Below are positions 33,850 to 42,860 of a DNA stretch of 64,000 bases, in pieces (positions within the stretch are counted from its first letter, which is position 1; each line of letters begins with the position of its first letter). The translations under genes were made by a program, and so were the position numbers. The DNA lies in contig NZ_JAURVN010000019.1 of NCBI RefSeq assembly GCF_030655415.1, forward strand, positions 62,001-126,000, read 5' to 3'. Origin of the DNA: Herminiimonas sp. GTDB taxonomy: Bacteria; Pseudomonadota; Gammaproteobacteria; Burkholderiales; Burkholderiaceae. A model generated the notes under the pieces. The model was not told where the DNA came from, did no database searches, and was given only the letters and a program-made list of their open reading frames with translations.

Positions 33850-35808
33850 ATGAAACCCATAACCTCCACCCGCAGCATCGCTGCATGGCAACCGCTTGCG
33901 CTGGTTTCCGCTCTGGCGACTTTGGCTTTTCCAGCCATCGCTCAAACATCTGTTGATCAAAAACTGGCACCGGTAACTGTTTCTGCATCGCGCTTTGCAA
34001 ACGATGCTTCGTTTGCGCCGATAGGTGCGACAGTGATTACTGCCGCGCAAATTCGCGAGGCCGGCATTGGTAACGTCAATGAAGCGATACGAAAAATCGG
34101 TGGCGTGTATGGCCGTCAAAATTTGAATGGTACGTCTGACTTTCAACTCGACTTGCGTGGCTTTGGTGCTACTAGCGACAACAATCTGGTTGTCATGGTG
34201 GATGGCATTCGCATATCCGAGAATGAACAAGCGGTTGCGCTGATGTCGTCGATCTCGATTGAGTCGGTTGAGCGTATCGAAATTGTCCGCGGCGGTAGTA
34301 GCGTCTTGTACGGTGAAGGCGCAACCGGCGGCACGATCCAGATCATTACCAAACGCGGCGTTGCCGGTGCGACGCGCGGTTCGGTTTTCGCAGAAGTTGG
34401 CAATCGCAACAGCAAAGAAGTACGCGCATCACTTGCCAAAGGCTGGGATGGTTTTTCTATCGATGCAAATATCGGCGGACTGCATACCGATAACTACCGC
34501 GATAACAATGAGTTGAGACAGGATAATTTTAGTGGCGGCATGCAGTGGGCATGGGCTGCAGGCCGTGCCGGAGTGCGTGTTGATTCGGCTCGACAGGATT
34601 CACGCCTGGCTGGCGGGCTTTCGTGGGCGGAGTACCTGCAAAATCCAAAGCAAACCAAGACACCAAACGACTTTGCATCTATAGATACAAATCGATATAC
34701 CTTATTCGGCGAACAGCGTTTTGGTAACTGGGAAGTTGCTGCAGATATGTCATATAGGGATAAAACAGGAAATAGTTACTATGACTCGTTTAAATCTTAT
34801 AGATCAGATGACGGCGCTATGAAACAGTTCTCACCAAGAATTCGTCATGTGACGCAAGGCGGAACGACAAGAAACGAATTGGTAGCGGGTTTGGATTTTT
34901 CAGACTCTGATCGTCGTGTAAATTACGCCGGCTCTACGAATGTTGATGCAACGTCTCAGCAATCAAAGGCTATATACGTTAGAGATGAAATTCAGTTAGA
35001 CAAACTGCGCGTTGCAGCAGGTGCTCGCCATAAGAAATTTGATCAAGATTTCAATAGCAATACTAGTTCTTACGACAAATCCTTTTCTTTAAACGCTTGG
35101 GATATACAGGCATCTTATGAATTCTTACCTATATGGAGTGTATTCGCGAAGGCAGGACGTAGTTATCGGGTGGCTAATGTCGACGATAACTATGGAAAAT
35201 CAACTAGTACGTTGCTTGATCCGCAAACATCGAATGATTTCGAGTTGGGCACCAGTATTGGCAATAGTGCAAAAAAAATCACTGCCAAAATATTCAGACA
35301 CAAATTGAAAAATGAAATCTATTACGACCAAGTTTTGTATGCGAACGTTAATTTAGATCCGACCAAGCATGAAGGTATCGAACTCGAAGCAAGTGCACGT
35401 ATTACCGAAACATTCGCACTATCAGCAATCTTGCGGCACGTAGATGCCAAGTTTACTGACGGCCCATATGCAGGAAGAGAAATGACTCTGGTGCCAAAAA
35501 ATACAGCAACCCTAAGGTTGAATTGGATGCCTGGCAATGGTCAAAGTGCAGATGTTGGCGTGCAATGGGTTGACTCACAGCGTTATGCCGGCGATTTCAC
35601 AAATGCCTGTAATACACGTATTCCTTCTTTCGCAACGTTAGATGCACGTTATGCGGTTCGTATGGGGGCATGGGAGCTTGCTGTGACAGGCACTAATTTG
35701 ACAGATAAAAATTATTTCTCGCAAGCCTTTGGTGAGTGTCGAGATTCGGCGAGTATTTATCCCGATGCTGGACGTGCTTTGAAAGTCTCCGCTCGTATGG
35801 ACTTCTAA
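33850..35808 (+). CDS. btuB: TonB-dependent cobalamin receptor, BtuB-like, copy 1
   Basis: The protein has 652 residues from the ATG at 33850, downstream of the riboswitch; the longer frame would run through riboswitch RNA. A signal peptide ends near AIA (about residue 31). The TonB-box-like LAPVTVSASR and plug domain follow (IGATVITAAQIREAGIGNVN, LDLRGFGATSDNNLVVMVDG, IEIVRGGSSVLYGEGATGG), then a 22-strand-type barrel with DFELGTSIG and the terminal Phe of RMDF. It imports cobalamin or other corrinoids across the outer membrane. Cobalamin control and the neighbouring btuC/btuD support the call. It is paralogous to the gene at 36392. Confidence 0.92.
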   Translation: MKPITSTRSIAAWQPLALVSALATLAFPAIAQTSVDQKLAPVTVSASRFANDASFAPIGATVITAAQIREAGIGNVNEAIRKIGGVYGRQNLNGTSDFQLDLRGFGATSDNNLVVMVDGIRISENEQAVALMSSISIESVERIEIVRGGSSVLYGEGATGGTIQIITKRGVAGATRGSVFAEVGNRNSKEVRASLAKGWDGFSIDANIGGLHTDNYRDNNELRQDNFSGGMQWAWAAGRAGVRVDSARQDSRLAGGLSWAEYLQNPKQTKTPNDFASIDTNRYTLFGEQRFGNWEVAADMSYRDKTGNSYYDSFKSYRSDDGAMKQFSPRIRHVTQGGTTRNELVAGLDFSDSDRRVNYAGSTNVDATSQQSKAIYVRDEIQLDKLRVAAGARHKKFDQDFNSNTSSYDKSFSLNAWDIQASYEFLPIWSVFAKAGRSYRVANVDDNYGKSTSTLLDPQTSNDFELGTSIGNSAKKITAKIFRHKLKNEIYYDQVLYANVNLDPTKHEGIELEASARITETFALSAILRHVDAKFTDGPYAGREMTLVPKNTATLRLNWMPGNGQSADVGVQWVDSQRYAGDFTNACNTRIPSFATLDARYAVRMGAWELAVTGTNLTDKNYFSQAFGECRDSASIYPDAGRALKVSARMDF

Positions 35809-35837
35809 CGACAAAATAAATAGTTCTAGAAATATTC

Positions 35838-35886
35838 TCGCGCATGCGATGCCGGTTCAATCTCGGTATTCCATGCGCGATTTTTT
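35838..35886 (+). terminator. terminator of btuB copy 1
   Basis: TCGCGCATG (35838-35846) pairs perfectly with CATGCGCGA (35872-35880), followed by TTTTTT. The same stem sequence follows the second receptor gene, so it belongs to the duplicated module. Confidence 0.85.
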
Positions 35887-36007
35887 ATCTGCTTTCACTT
35901 GCAACAAATGATCCGAATTATCAATTCGATATCGTGCACTCATCTCTCAGCACAAGAAAACCTTGTGGTGCTGATGAAACATCAATGTCGCTAAGTATTT
36001 GGCACAG

Positions 36008-36037
36008 TTGCCCCAAGACTATTGCCGGCCTTACAAT
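36008..36037 (+). promoter_or_regulatory. promoter of the second btuB unit
   Basis: TTGCCC (36008-36013), 18 bases, then TACAAT (36032-36037), matching the promoter of the first unit in both hexamers. It lies just ahead of riboswitch 2. Confidence 0.7.
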
Positions 36038-36046
36038 GTCGCCAGT

Positions 36047-36237
36047 TTTGGTGCTCGCAGACATGTTCATGTCTGCAGTTAAACGGGAAACACGAAGCTT
36101 CTAGCTAACGTGTGCTGCCCCCGCAACGGTAATCAAGCGTCACGTAGTTGTGACAGATCGTCTCTCAAACCACTGTGCGTAATGCATGGGAAGGTGAGGC
36201 CATCATGCTTGCAAGCCCGGATACCGGCCAGGACAGG
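36047..36237 (+). ncRNA. cobalamin riboswitch 2
   Basis: The same ordered blocks as riboswitch 1 are present: GGTGCTCGCAG, TTAAACGGGAAACACGAAG, TGCTGCCCCCGCAACGGTAA, GCGTCACG, CCACTGTG, CATGGGAAGGTGA and GCCCGGATACCGGCCAG. Variable peripheral stems differ (for example the segment after GAAGC). It controls the second receptor gene at 36392. Confidence 0.95.
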
Positions 36238-36345
36238 TGGAAATGCTGCGAACGGGGATCTTCGCGACGCGATTCGCGCTCGTGCTGGTCATTCCGGTTC
36301 CTGTCGTCTCGGTCGTTGATTCTCTTCCTGTATTTCTTTTCAATT

Positions 36346-36379
36346 CAGCCTGCGGGGAAGTGGGCTGGGTGCATTTTTT
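36346..36379 (+). terminator. attenuator hairpin of riboswitch 2
   Basis: CAGCC (36346-36350) pairs with GGCTG (36363-36367), with a T-G pair extending the stem, and is followed by GGTGCATTTTTT. It ends 12 bases before the receptor start and looks like the off-state terminator of the riboswitch. Confidence 0.65.
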
Positions 36380-36391
36380 GAAAACGAACTC

Positions 36392-38374
36392 ATGAATCCC
36401 GCATCATCAAACCGCAGCATCGCTGCATGGAAGCCGCTCGCGCTGGTTTCGGCAATCGCCACACTTTCATTCCCTGTAATTGCACAAACAACGACGGAGC
36501 ATAGTTTGGCTCCGGTGACGGTGTCAGGATCGCGTTTTGCAAGTGGTCCTGAATCTGCGCCTATTGGCGCAACCGTAATTAGCGCGGAACAAATTCGCGA
36601 AGCCGGCATTAACAATGCGAACGAAGCTATAAGAAAACTTGGCGGCATATTTGGACGTCAAAATCTGAATGGAACGTCCGATTACTCGCTTGATTTGCGC
36701 GGATTTGGTTCCGCTAGCGATCAGAATGTGGTGATCATGGTCGATGGCATTCGCATATCCGAGAATGAAGGTGCGACTGCATTGATGTCGTCTATTCCTG
36801 TAGAAGCGATTGAACGTATTGAAATTGTGCGGGGCGGCAGTAGCGTCATGTACGGCGAAGGCGCAACCAGCGGAACGATTCAAATTATTACCAAACGCGG
36901 TACAGCAGGCAAAACAAGTGGATCCCTTGTTGGTGTGGTAGGTAACCGCGAATATCGCGAAATGCGCGCGTCTCTGACTAAGGGGTGGGATAATTTTTAT
37001 ATTGATGCGAATGTAGGTAGCATCAAGACAGATAACTATCGTGACCATAATGCACTGAGACAGGATAACTTTAGCGGTGGCTTGCAATGGTCTTACGCAA
37101 ATGGTGGTCGCGTTGGTGTACGTGTCGACGCCGGACGTCAGGATTCTGAACTCGCAGGTAGTATTGCGACCTTAGCCCGTTTCTACCAAAATCCTCGACA
37201 ATCAAACAGTATTCGTAATGCCTCAATCGATTCGGATCGATACACCTTGTTTACAGAAAATCGTGCGGGTAACTGGGAATTCGCTACGGATCTTTCCAAA
37301 CGTTTTAAAAGAGCAAATTCCGGCAACCAAGGCGCGGTTCCAACGATATACAACGGCGAAGTGACGCAATTTTCTCCGCGGGTACGTCATGTCTTCAGTT
37401 CTGCCGATCTCAGAAATGAAGTGGTTTTTGGTGCGGATGCCATTAATTCGAGTCGACGTCAAAGTGTAGGAAGCCTGACCAGCCGCGACGGCTCACAGGA
37501 TTCGCGCGCGATTTATGTAAAAGATGAAGTTCAATCCGGCAAGGCGCGTGTTTCAGTGGGTGCGCGTCGAGAACATTTTGACCAGACTATGATCGGCACC
37601 AGAGCCTATGACCAATCGTTTGCTTTGAACGCAGCAGATCTGCAAGGTAGTTATGAGATCACCCCATTGGTGAACGTATTTGCAAAAGCTGGACGTAGCT
37701 ATCGTGTTGCAAACATCGATGAAAACTCGGGCTCGACTAAATCCGGAAAACCGATCAAACCGCAGACGTCCAACGATTTTGAATTGGGCTCATCCTTGGG
37801 TAACGATCATAAGAAACTGACTGTGAAATTTTTCCGTCATGATCTGAAAAACGAGATCTATTATGATCGTAGTATTCCATCTGACGCAACCAGTGGCTTC
37901 GGGGCAAATACAAATCTTGACCCAACGCAGCGCGAAGGTATCGAGCTTGAAGCGCGGGCCAATTTGACAGCGGAATTCTCTCTGGTTGCAGTATTGCAGC
38001 ATGTGTCAGCAAAATTCACTGAAGGGCAATATGCCGGACGTGAAATGACCTTGGTGCCTAAAAACAATGCAACCATGCGTTTGAATTGGGTGTCGGGTAA
38101 TGGACAGAGTGCAGATGTCGGCGTGCAATGGGTAGACCAGCAGCGTTACGGAGGTGATTTCAGCAATACCTGTACCGCACGTATTCCTGCATTTACAACC
38201 GTTGATGCTCGTTATGCGATACGTTCTGGTTCCTGGGAATACGCTCTTAGCGGTACTAACTTGACCGGCAAGGATTATTTTAGTCAAGCATTTGGTACTT
38301 GCGCTAATAATTCATCCAGTATTTATCCAGATCCAGGCCGTGCAGTTAAACTGTCAGCGCGCTATGACTTTTAG
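36392..38374 (+). CDS. btuB: TonB-dependent cobalamin receptor, BtuB-like, copy 2
   Basis: The protein has 660 residues. The signal peptide closely resembles that of copy 1 (SNRSIAAWKPLALVSAIATL) and ends near VIA. LAPVTVSGSR and the plug follow (IGATVISAEQIREAGINNAN, RGFGSASDQNVVIMVDG, IEIVRGGSSVMYGEGATSG), then the barrel with DFELGSSLG, LKNEIYYDRS, QSADVGVQWVDQQRYGGDF and a final RYDF. Plug and C-terminal strands are nearly identical to copy 1 while mid-barrel loops differ, as expected if the two receptors recognise different corrinoids or phages. It has its own promoter, riboswitch and terminator. Confidence 0.92.
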   Translation: MNPASSNRSIAAWKPLALVSAIATLSFPVIAQTTTEHSLAPVTVSGSRFASGPESAPIGATVISAEQIREAGINNANEAIRKLGGIFGRQNLNGTSDYSLDLRGFGSASDQNVVIMVDGIRISENEGATALMSSIPVEAIERIEIVRGGSSVMYGEGATSGTIQIITKRGTAGKTSGSLVGVVGNREYREMRASLTKGWDNFYIDANVGSIKTDNYRDHNALRQDNFSGGLQWSYANGGRVGVRVDAGRQDSELAGSIATLARFYQNPRQSNSIRNASIDSDRYTLFTENRAGNWEFATDLSKRFKRANSGNQGAVPTIYNGEVTQFSPRVRHVFSSADLRNEVVFGADAINSSRRQSVGSLTSRDGSQDSRAIYVKDEVQSGKARVSVGARREHFDQTMIGTRAYDQSFALNAADLQGSYEITPLVNVFAKAGRSYRVANIDENSGSTKSGKPIKPQTSNDFELGSSLGNDHKKLTVKFFRHDLKNEIYYDRSIPSDATSGFGANTNLDPTQREGIELEARANLTAEFSLVAVLQHVSAKFTEGQYAGREMTLVPKNNATMRLNWVSGNGQSADVGVQWVDQQRYGGDFSNTCTARIPAFTTVDARYAIRSGSWEYALSGTNLTGKDYFSQAFGTCANNSSSIYPDPGRAVKLSARYDF

Positions 38375-38403
38375 TTTTAAATTGATATAAATTGTTGTTA
38401 TCG

Positions 38404-38452
38404 TCGCGCATGCCGGTTTCGGAAATTTCCCTAACTCGCATGCGCGAATTTT
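38404..38452 (+). terminator. terminator-like hairpin after btuB copy 2
   Basis: TCGCGCATGC (38404-38413) pairs perfectly with GCATGCGCGA (38438-38447), followed by ATTTTATG. The T-run is weaker than after copy 1, so some read-through into btuC is plausible. Confidence 0.65.
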
Positions 38453-38480
38453 ATGAGAAATACTGAATGATTTTTTTACC

Positions 38481-39530
38481 ATGAGCATGTTGGCACATCG
38501 GGCTATCAGCATTCCCAGACCGCAAGGTCGCAAGCGCGCGTGGATGGTTTTGTCTGCCCTAGTTTTTCTAGCTTTGCTGAGTGTGGTGATTGCGTGTGTA
38601 GTTGGTTCGGTAGCGTTGCCCTTGCAGGATGTAGTGTCTGCGATGCGTGAACTAATGCAGGGAACGACTTCGACGATGGCAGCGACGATGGTTGATTTGC
38701 GCCTCAGTCGCGCGCTGTCGGCTTTTGTTACCGGTGCCACGCTGGCGTTGGCGGGTGTGATGATGCAGGCGCTGTTGCGCAATCCCTTGGCTGAGCCTTA
38801 TGTGCTGGGTGTTTCTGGCGGCGCTGCAGTCGGCGCGCTTGGCGCGATGCTGCTGTTTTCGATGACATGGTCGATTGATGTCGCTGCTTTTGCTGGTGCG
38901 ATGGCCGTATCGCTCATGCTGTATTTGTTGGCGCAGCGTGATTTGCGCGGCAGTGTTAATTCGGATGGTGGCGCGCCATTGTTGTTATTGACCGGTGTGA
39001 TACTCGCTTCCGGCTGTAGCGCATTGGTGGCATTGATGTTATCGATCGCGCCGGACAATCGTCTACGCGGCATGGTGTTCTGGATGATCGGCGATCTGTC
39101 GGGTACGCAATTTCGCTGGTTGCCGTGGATTGTATTAATTGGTGCCTTGATTTTTTCTACGCGCGCTGCACGCGCGATCAACGTGATTGCATTGCATGCC
39201 GAAGCGGCCGTGACTTTGGGAATCAACGTTGCAAAATTCCGGATCGGATTATTTATATGTGCTGCCTTGTTGACGGCGAGCGCGGTTAGTAATGCGGGTA
39301 GCATCGGTTTTGTCGGACTGATCGTGCCGCATGCCTGTCGTTTTGTTCTGGGGCCCGATCATCGGCTGTTGTTACCCGCGGCAGCTTTAGTTGGTGGCGC
39401 ATTTCTGGTGTTGGCAGATACCCTGGCGCGTAGCGTCGTCGCACCTCAGCAGCTGCCGGTCGGCGTGATCACCGCGATCATCGGTGTGCCGGTATTTCTT
39501 CTGCAGTTACATCAGTTGAGGAAGCGCTGA
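38481..39530 (+). CDS. btuC: cobalamin ABC transporter permease, FecCD family
   Basis: The protein has 349 residues and about ten membrane helices. Family motifs are LRLSRALSAFVTGATLALAG, NPLAEPYVLGVSGGAAVGA and VGFVGLIVPH-like GFVGLIVPHACRFVLG. It forms the inner membrane channel for corrinoid import. The BtuC assignment over a siderophore permease rests on its place between cobalamin-riboswitch receptors and cobalamin genes. The stop and the ATPase start share one base, indicating coupled translation. Confidence 0.88.
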   Translation: MSMLAHRAISIPRPQGRKRAWMVLSALVFLALLSVVIACVVGSVALPLQDVVSAMRELMQGTTSTMAATMVDLRLSRALSAFVTGATLALAGVMMQALLRNPLAEPYVLGVSGGAAVGALGAMLLFSMTWSIDVAAFAGAMAVSLMLYLLAQRDLRGSVNSDGGAPLLLLTGVILASGCSALVALMLSIAPDNRLRGMVFWMIGDLSGTQFRWLPWIVLIGALIFSTRAARAINVIALHAEAAVTLGINVAKFRIGLFICAALLTASAVSNAGSIGFVGLIVPHACRFVLGPDHRLLLPAAALVGGAFLVLADTLARSVVAPQQLPVGVITAIIGVPVFLLQLHQLRKR

Positions 39531-40330
39531 TGCAAACTAAGCAATTGCAGTTGCGAATTGCCGATCGCTTATTGGTCGATGCGCTGGACTGGAAAATAAA
39601 TCCGGGTGAATGCTGGTGCGTGATCGGCCGCAATGGCGCCGGTAAAAGCACTTTGCTACGTACCTTGGTTGGTTTGCGTGCGGCCGAAGGCGGTTCGATT
39701 GCATTGAATGGCCGCGCGCTGAACGATTGGCAGCTAGAGGATCTGGCGCGCCAACGTGCGTTTTTACCGCAAGGTAGAAGCGATGCGTTTGCCTATCGCG
39801 TCATCGAAACAGTCTTGACTGCGCGTCATCCGTATCACGAGTCGGCTTATTGGGAATCGGATGCTGACTATGCGGCAGCACATTCAGCACTTCAACAAAT
39901 GGATGTCGATGCACTGGCCGATCGCGATGTGCGCTCCTTGTCAGGTGGCGAGCGGCAGCGTGTTGCGATTGCCGCTGTGCTGGCACAAGACACACCATTA
40001 TTATTACTGGATGAACCAACCAACGCCCTCGATTTGGCGCATCAAGTCAGTGTCATGAGTTTGCTCGACAAACTATGTCGCGAACAAAAAAAATCTGTCG
40101 TCATGGTTAGCCATGATTTAAATCTCGCACATAGCGTTGCAACCCATGCCTTGCTATTAATGGGTGATGGCCGTTGGTATGCCGGCAGTGTTGATGATGT
40201 GATGCAAGCACCGTTGTTGAGCGAATGTTTGGGCCATCCTATCGAGATAGTCAAACATGGCAAGCGCACCATTTATCTGGCTGGCGATAGCGAACAAGCA
40301 GTGAAGAAGACAAGAAGTGAAGAAGAATAA
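39530..40330 (+). CDS. btuD: cobalamin ABC transporter ATPase
   Basis: The protein has 266 residues. Walker A is IGRNGAGKSTLLRTLVG, the signature LSGGERQRVAIAAVL, Walker B LLLLDEPTNALD, and the switch His is in VMVSHDLN. It is the ATPase for the overlapping permease gene and for the binding protein BtuF at 44809. A charged C-terminal tail (EQAVKKTRSEEE) follows. Siderophore ATPases are close relatives, and the context decides for cobalamin. Confidence 0.88.
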   Translation: MQTKQLQLRIADRLLVDALDWKINPGECWCVIGRNGAGKSTLLRTLVGLRAAEGGSIALNGRALNDWQLEDLARQRAFLPQGRSDAFAYRVIETVLTARHPYHESAYWESDADYAAAHSALQQMDVDALADRDVRSLSGGERQRVAIAAVLAQDTPLLLLDEPTNALDLAHQVSVMSLLDKLCREQKKSVVMVSHDLNLAHSVATHALLLMGDGRWYAGSVDDVMQAPLLSECLGHPIEIVKHGKRTIYLAGDSEQAVKKTRSEEE

Positions 40331-40332
40331 AT

Positions 40333-40968
40333 ATGAGTGAAGATAAAAACAGCGCAGACCAAGAAGTCGATGGCGTCACCGAACGTCACAACGCGCGTAT
40401 GGCGCGCAAAAAAGAAGTTGTCGATAAAAAGATCGATGCTGCCAAACGAGATGCCGGCGTATTGCTGATCACCTGCGGCAACGGCAAGGGAAAAAGTTCA
40501 AGCGCCTTCGGTATGGCAGCACGTGCGCTTGGGCACGGTATGAAAGTCGGTGTAGTGCAGTTCATCAAAGGTGCGATTGCAACTGGTGAAGAAAATTTCT
40601 TCCGCCGTTTTCCGGATGAGATCAGCTTCCATGTAATGGGCGAAGGCTATACATGGGAAACGCAAAACCGTGAACGCGATGTTGCAAATGCGGAAATCGC
40701 ATGGAGCAAGGCGAAGGAATTGTTGAACGATCCTAAGATCGGTTTGATTGTGCTGGATGAATTGAACATTGCATTGAAGTACAAGTACCTTGATGTGCAA
40801 CGTGTCATTGAGGATTTGCAAGCGCGTCCGGCCATGCAGCACGTAGTGATAACCGGTCGCGGCGCGCCGCCAGAACTGATCGCAGTGGCTGATACTGTCA
40901 CCGAGATGCAGCTAGTCAAACATGCATTTGCGGCAGGGATCGCGGCACAACCCGGTGTGGAATGGTAA
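40333..40968 (+). CDS. cobO: cob(I)yrinic acid a,c-diamide adenosyltransferase
   Basis: The protein has 211 residues, CobO/BtuR/CobA type. The P-loop GNGKGKSSSAFGMAARALGHG is near residue 50, with VGVVQFIKGA, the ENFFRRFP loop, VLDELNIALKY and VITGRGAPPELI following, all characteristic. It adds the 5'-deoxyadenosyl group to cob(I)alamin-type corrinoids. The first 35 residues are charged and variable. It starts two bases after btuD and is followed by cobB. Confidence 0.95.
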   Translation: MSEDKNSADQEVDGVTERHNARMARKKEVVDKKIDAAKRDAGVLLITCGNGKGKSSSAFGMAARALGHGMKVGVVQFIKGAIATGEENFFRRFPDEISFHVMGEGYTWETQNRERDVANAEIAWSKAKELLNDPKIGLIVLDELNIALKYKYLDVQRVIEDLQARPAMQHVVITGRGAPPELIAVADTVTEMQLVKHAFAAGIAAQPGVEW

Positions 40969-40983
40969 TGATGACGATCATTT

Positions 40984-42297
40984 ATGGGAACAAAAAACAT
41001 GACTAGTGCGCGCATTGTTTTGATTTCCGGAATTGCGTCAGGGCAGGGCAAGACGACCGTCACTGCTGCACTGGCGCGCAAGTTGATCAAGCAGGGTTTG
41101 CGCGTACGCGTCTTCAAGACCGGCCCCGATTATCTTGATCCGATGATCTTGCAACGCGCTAGCGGCGCTGAAGTATATGCACTGGATTTGTGGATGGTTG
41201 GTCTGGACGATTGCCGCAGATTATTGGCACAGGCCGCGACAGAAGTTGATGTGATTTTGATTGAAGGCGTGATGGGTTTGTATGATGGCGATCCGTCATC
41301 GGCCGATCTCGCGCGTGCATTCGGCGTGCCGGTTCTCGTTGTATTGGATGCGGCCAAGATGGCGCAGACGGTTGGTGCAATCGTGCTGGGTCTGCAGCAA
41401 TACGGTCCGGTAGAACTGGCCGGTGTGATCGTCAATCGCGTCGCCAGTGCATCTCACGCAAGACAGATTACACAAGGCATACGCGACGTCCCTTTGCTGG
41501 CAACCTTGCCAAAACTGCAGACGTCGCTGCCCGAACGTCATCTTGGTTTGGTACAGCCTGATGAAATTGCGCAGGTTGATCAACTACTTGATCAGCTTGC
41601 CGATCAGATCGATCTCGATATGGATGCATGGAATAGGATCGTGCCTGTCACGCTGGATGAGAGCCTGACGCAGACCAGTGGGCCACAGCTCCTTGCTGGA
41701 AAAAATATCGCAATCGCACGCGATGCCGCATTTGCATTTGTCTATCACGCCAATTTGGAATGTCTGCGTGCTTCGGGCGCGCAACTGCAATTCTTTTCGC
41801 CTTTGAATGATGAGCCGGTGCCTGCCGATGCGGATGCAGTTTATATTCCCGGCGGTTATCCAGAGCTGCATTGCGCGACTTTGTCGGCCGCTCAGCGCTG
41901 GCAAGATTCCATGCGCGATGCCCATGCGAAGGACATTCCGATACTTGCCGAATGTGGCGGCATGATGGTCGTGGCTGATACGCTCACAGATGCTGAAGGC
42001 AAAGCCTGGCCTATGGTGGGTTTGTTAAAGGGCGAAGTCAGCATGCAAAAAAAATTGGCGGGACTTGGCATGCAGGCATTGGCGACAGCCGATGGCGAGT
42101 TGCGCGGCCATGCATTCCACTACTCAATTTTGTCGACCGATGCAGAGCCGGTCGCACAGACCGTCAAGCGATCAAATGGCGCACAGGGAGAAGCTGTTTA
42201 TAAACAGCGCGCATTGATCGCAACGTATTTTCACGCTTACTTTTCATCCTGCCCGGCAGCGATGGCAAATATTTTTTCCAAAGGGGATTTGGCTTGA
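40984..42297 (+). CDS. cobB: cobyrinic acid a,c-diamide synthase
   Basis: The protein has 437 residues. The N-terminal ATP-binding domain has ISGIASGQGKTTVTAALAR, and TGPDYLDPMIL and EGVMGLYDG follow. The C-terminal glutamine amidotransferase domain has AECGGMMV with the catalytic Cys and HAFHYS near the end. It amidates the a and c side chains of cobyrinate (CobB/CbiA). An ATG at 40999 is an alternative start. The stop overlaps the cobU start by one base. Confidence 0.94.
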   Translation: MGTKNMTSARIVLISGIASGQGKTTVTAALARKLIKQGLRVRVFKTGPDYLDPMILQRASGAEVYALDLWMVGLDDCRRLLAQAATEVDVILIEGVMGLYDGDPSSADLARAFGVPVLVVLDAAKMAQTVGAIVLGLQQYGPVELAGVIVNRVASASHARQITQGIRDVPLLATLPKLQTSLPERHLGLVQPDEIAQVDQLLDQLADQIDLDMDAWNRIVPVTLDESLTQTSGPQLLAGKNIAIARDAAFAFVYHANLECLRASGAQLQFFSPLNDEPVPADADAVYIPGGYPELHCATLSAAQRWQDSMRDAHAKDIPILAECGGMMVVADTLTDAEGKAWPMVGLLKGEVSMQKKLAGLGMQALATADGELRGHAFHYSILSTDAEPVAQTVKRSNGAQGEAVYKQRALIATYFHAYFSSCPAAMANIFSKGDLA

Positions 42298-42842
42298 TGC
42301 GGACACTGATCATCGGCGGAGCTCGCTCCGGTAAAAGCGCATATGCGGAGCGACTCGCTGTTGCCTCGAGAAAACGTATCGTCTATATCGCAACGGCGCA
42401 GGCTGGCGATGATGAGATGAGGGTGCGGATTGCGCATCATCGTGAGCGCCGCGATGTGTACTGGACTACGGTCGAAGAAACAATCGAGTTGGCTCGCGCG
42501 ATTGAAAAACATAGTGGGCCCGATACTCTGATACTTGTTGATTGCCTGACAATTTGGCTTTCCAATCTGCTGTTCTCAGAAGCGCGCAGCTATCCCGAAG
42601 TGGGCGTGATAGAACCACCAGCAGCTTTCCAGTATCAACGCGCACTATTGCTGCAGGCTTTGGAAAATGCCAAAGGCGGCGTGATCCTCGTGTCGAATGA
42701 AATCGGGCAGGGAGTGATTCCGCAAGGCGCAATTTCGCGTTGGTTTGTCGATGAGTCCGGTCGCTTGAATCAAGACATTGCTGCGGTATGTGATCGTGCG
42801 GTCTTGATCGTTGCAGGTTTGCCTCTTGCGCTCAAAGGTTGA
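42297..42842 (+). CDS. cobU: adenosylcobinamide kinase / adenosylcobinamide-phosphate guanylyltransferase
   Basis: The protein has 181 residues from the ATG at 42297, which shares its A with the cobB stop; a TTG codon sits just before. The N-terminal P-loop IIGGARSGKSAYAERLA, YIATAQAGDDEM, VDCLTIWLSNLL, and VSNEIGQGVIP are standard CobU/CobP motifs. It phosphorylates adenosylcobinamide and adds GMP ahead of the CobS step. Confidence 0.95.
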   Translation: MRTLIIGGARSGKSAYAERLAVASRKRIVYIATAQAGDDEMRVRIAHHRERRDVYWTTVEETIELARAIEKHSGPDTLILVDCLTIWLSNLLFSEARSYPEVGVIEPPAAFQYQRALLLQALENAKGGVILVSNEIGQGVIPQGAISRWFVDESGRLNQDIAAVCDRAVLIVAGLPLALKG

Positions 42843-42860
42843 TGTGAGATTGATTTGTTA

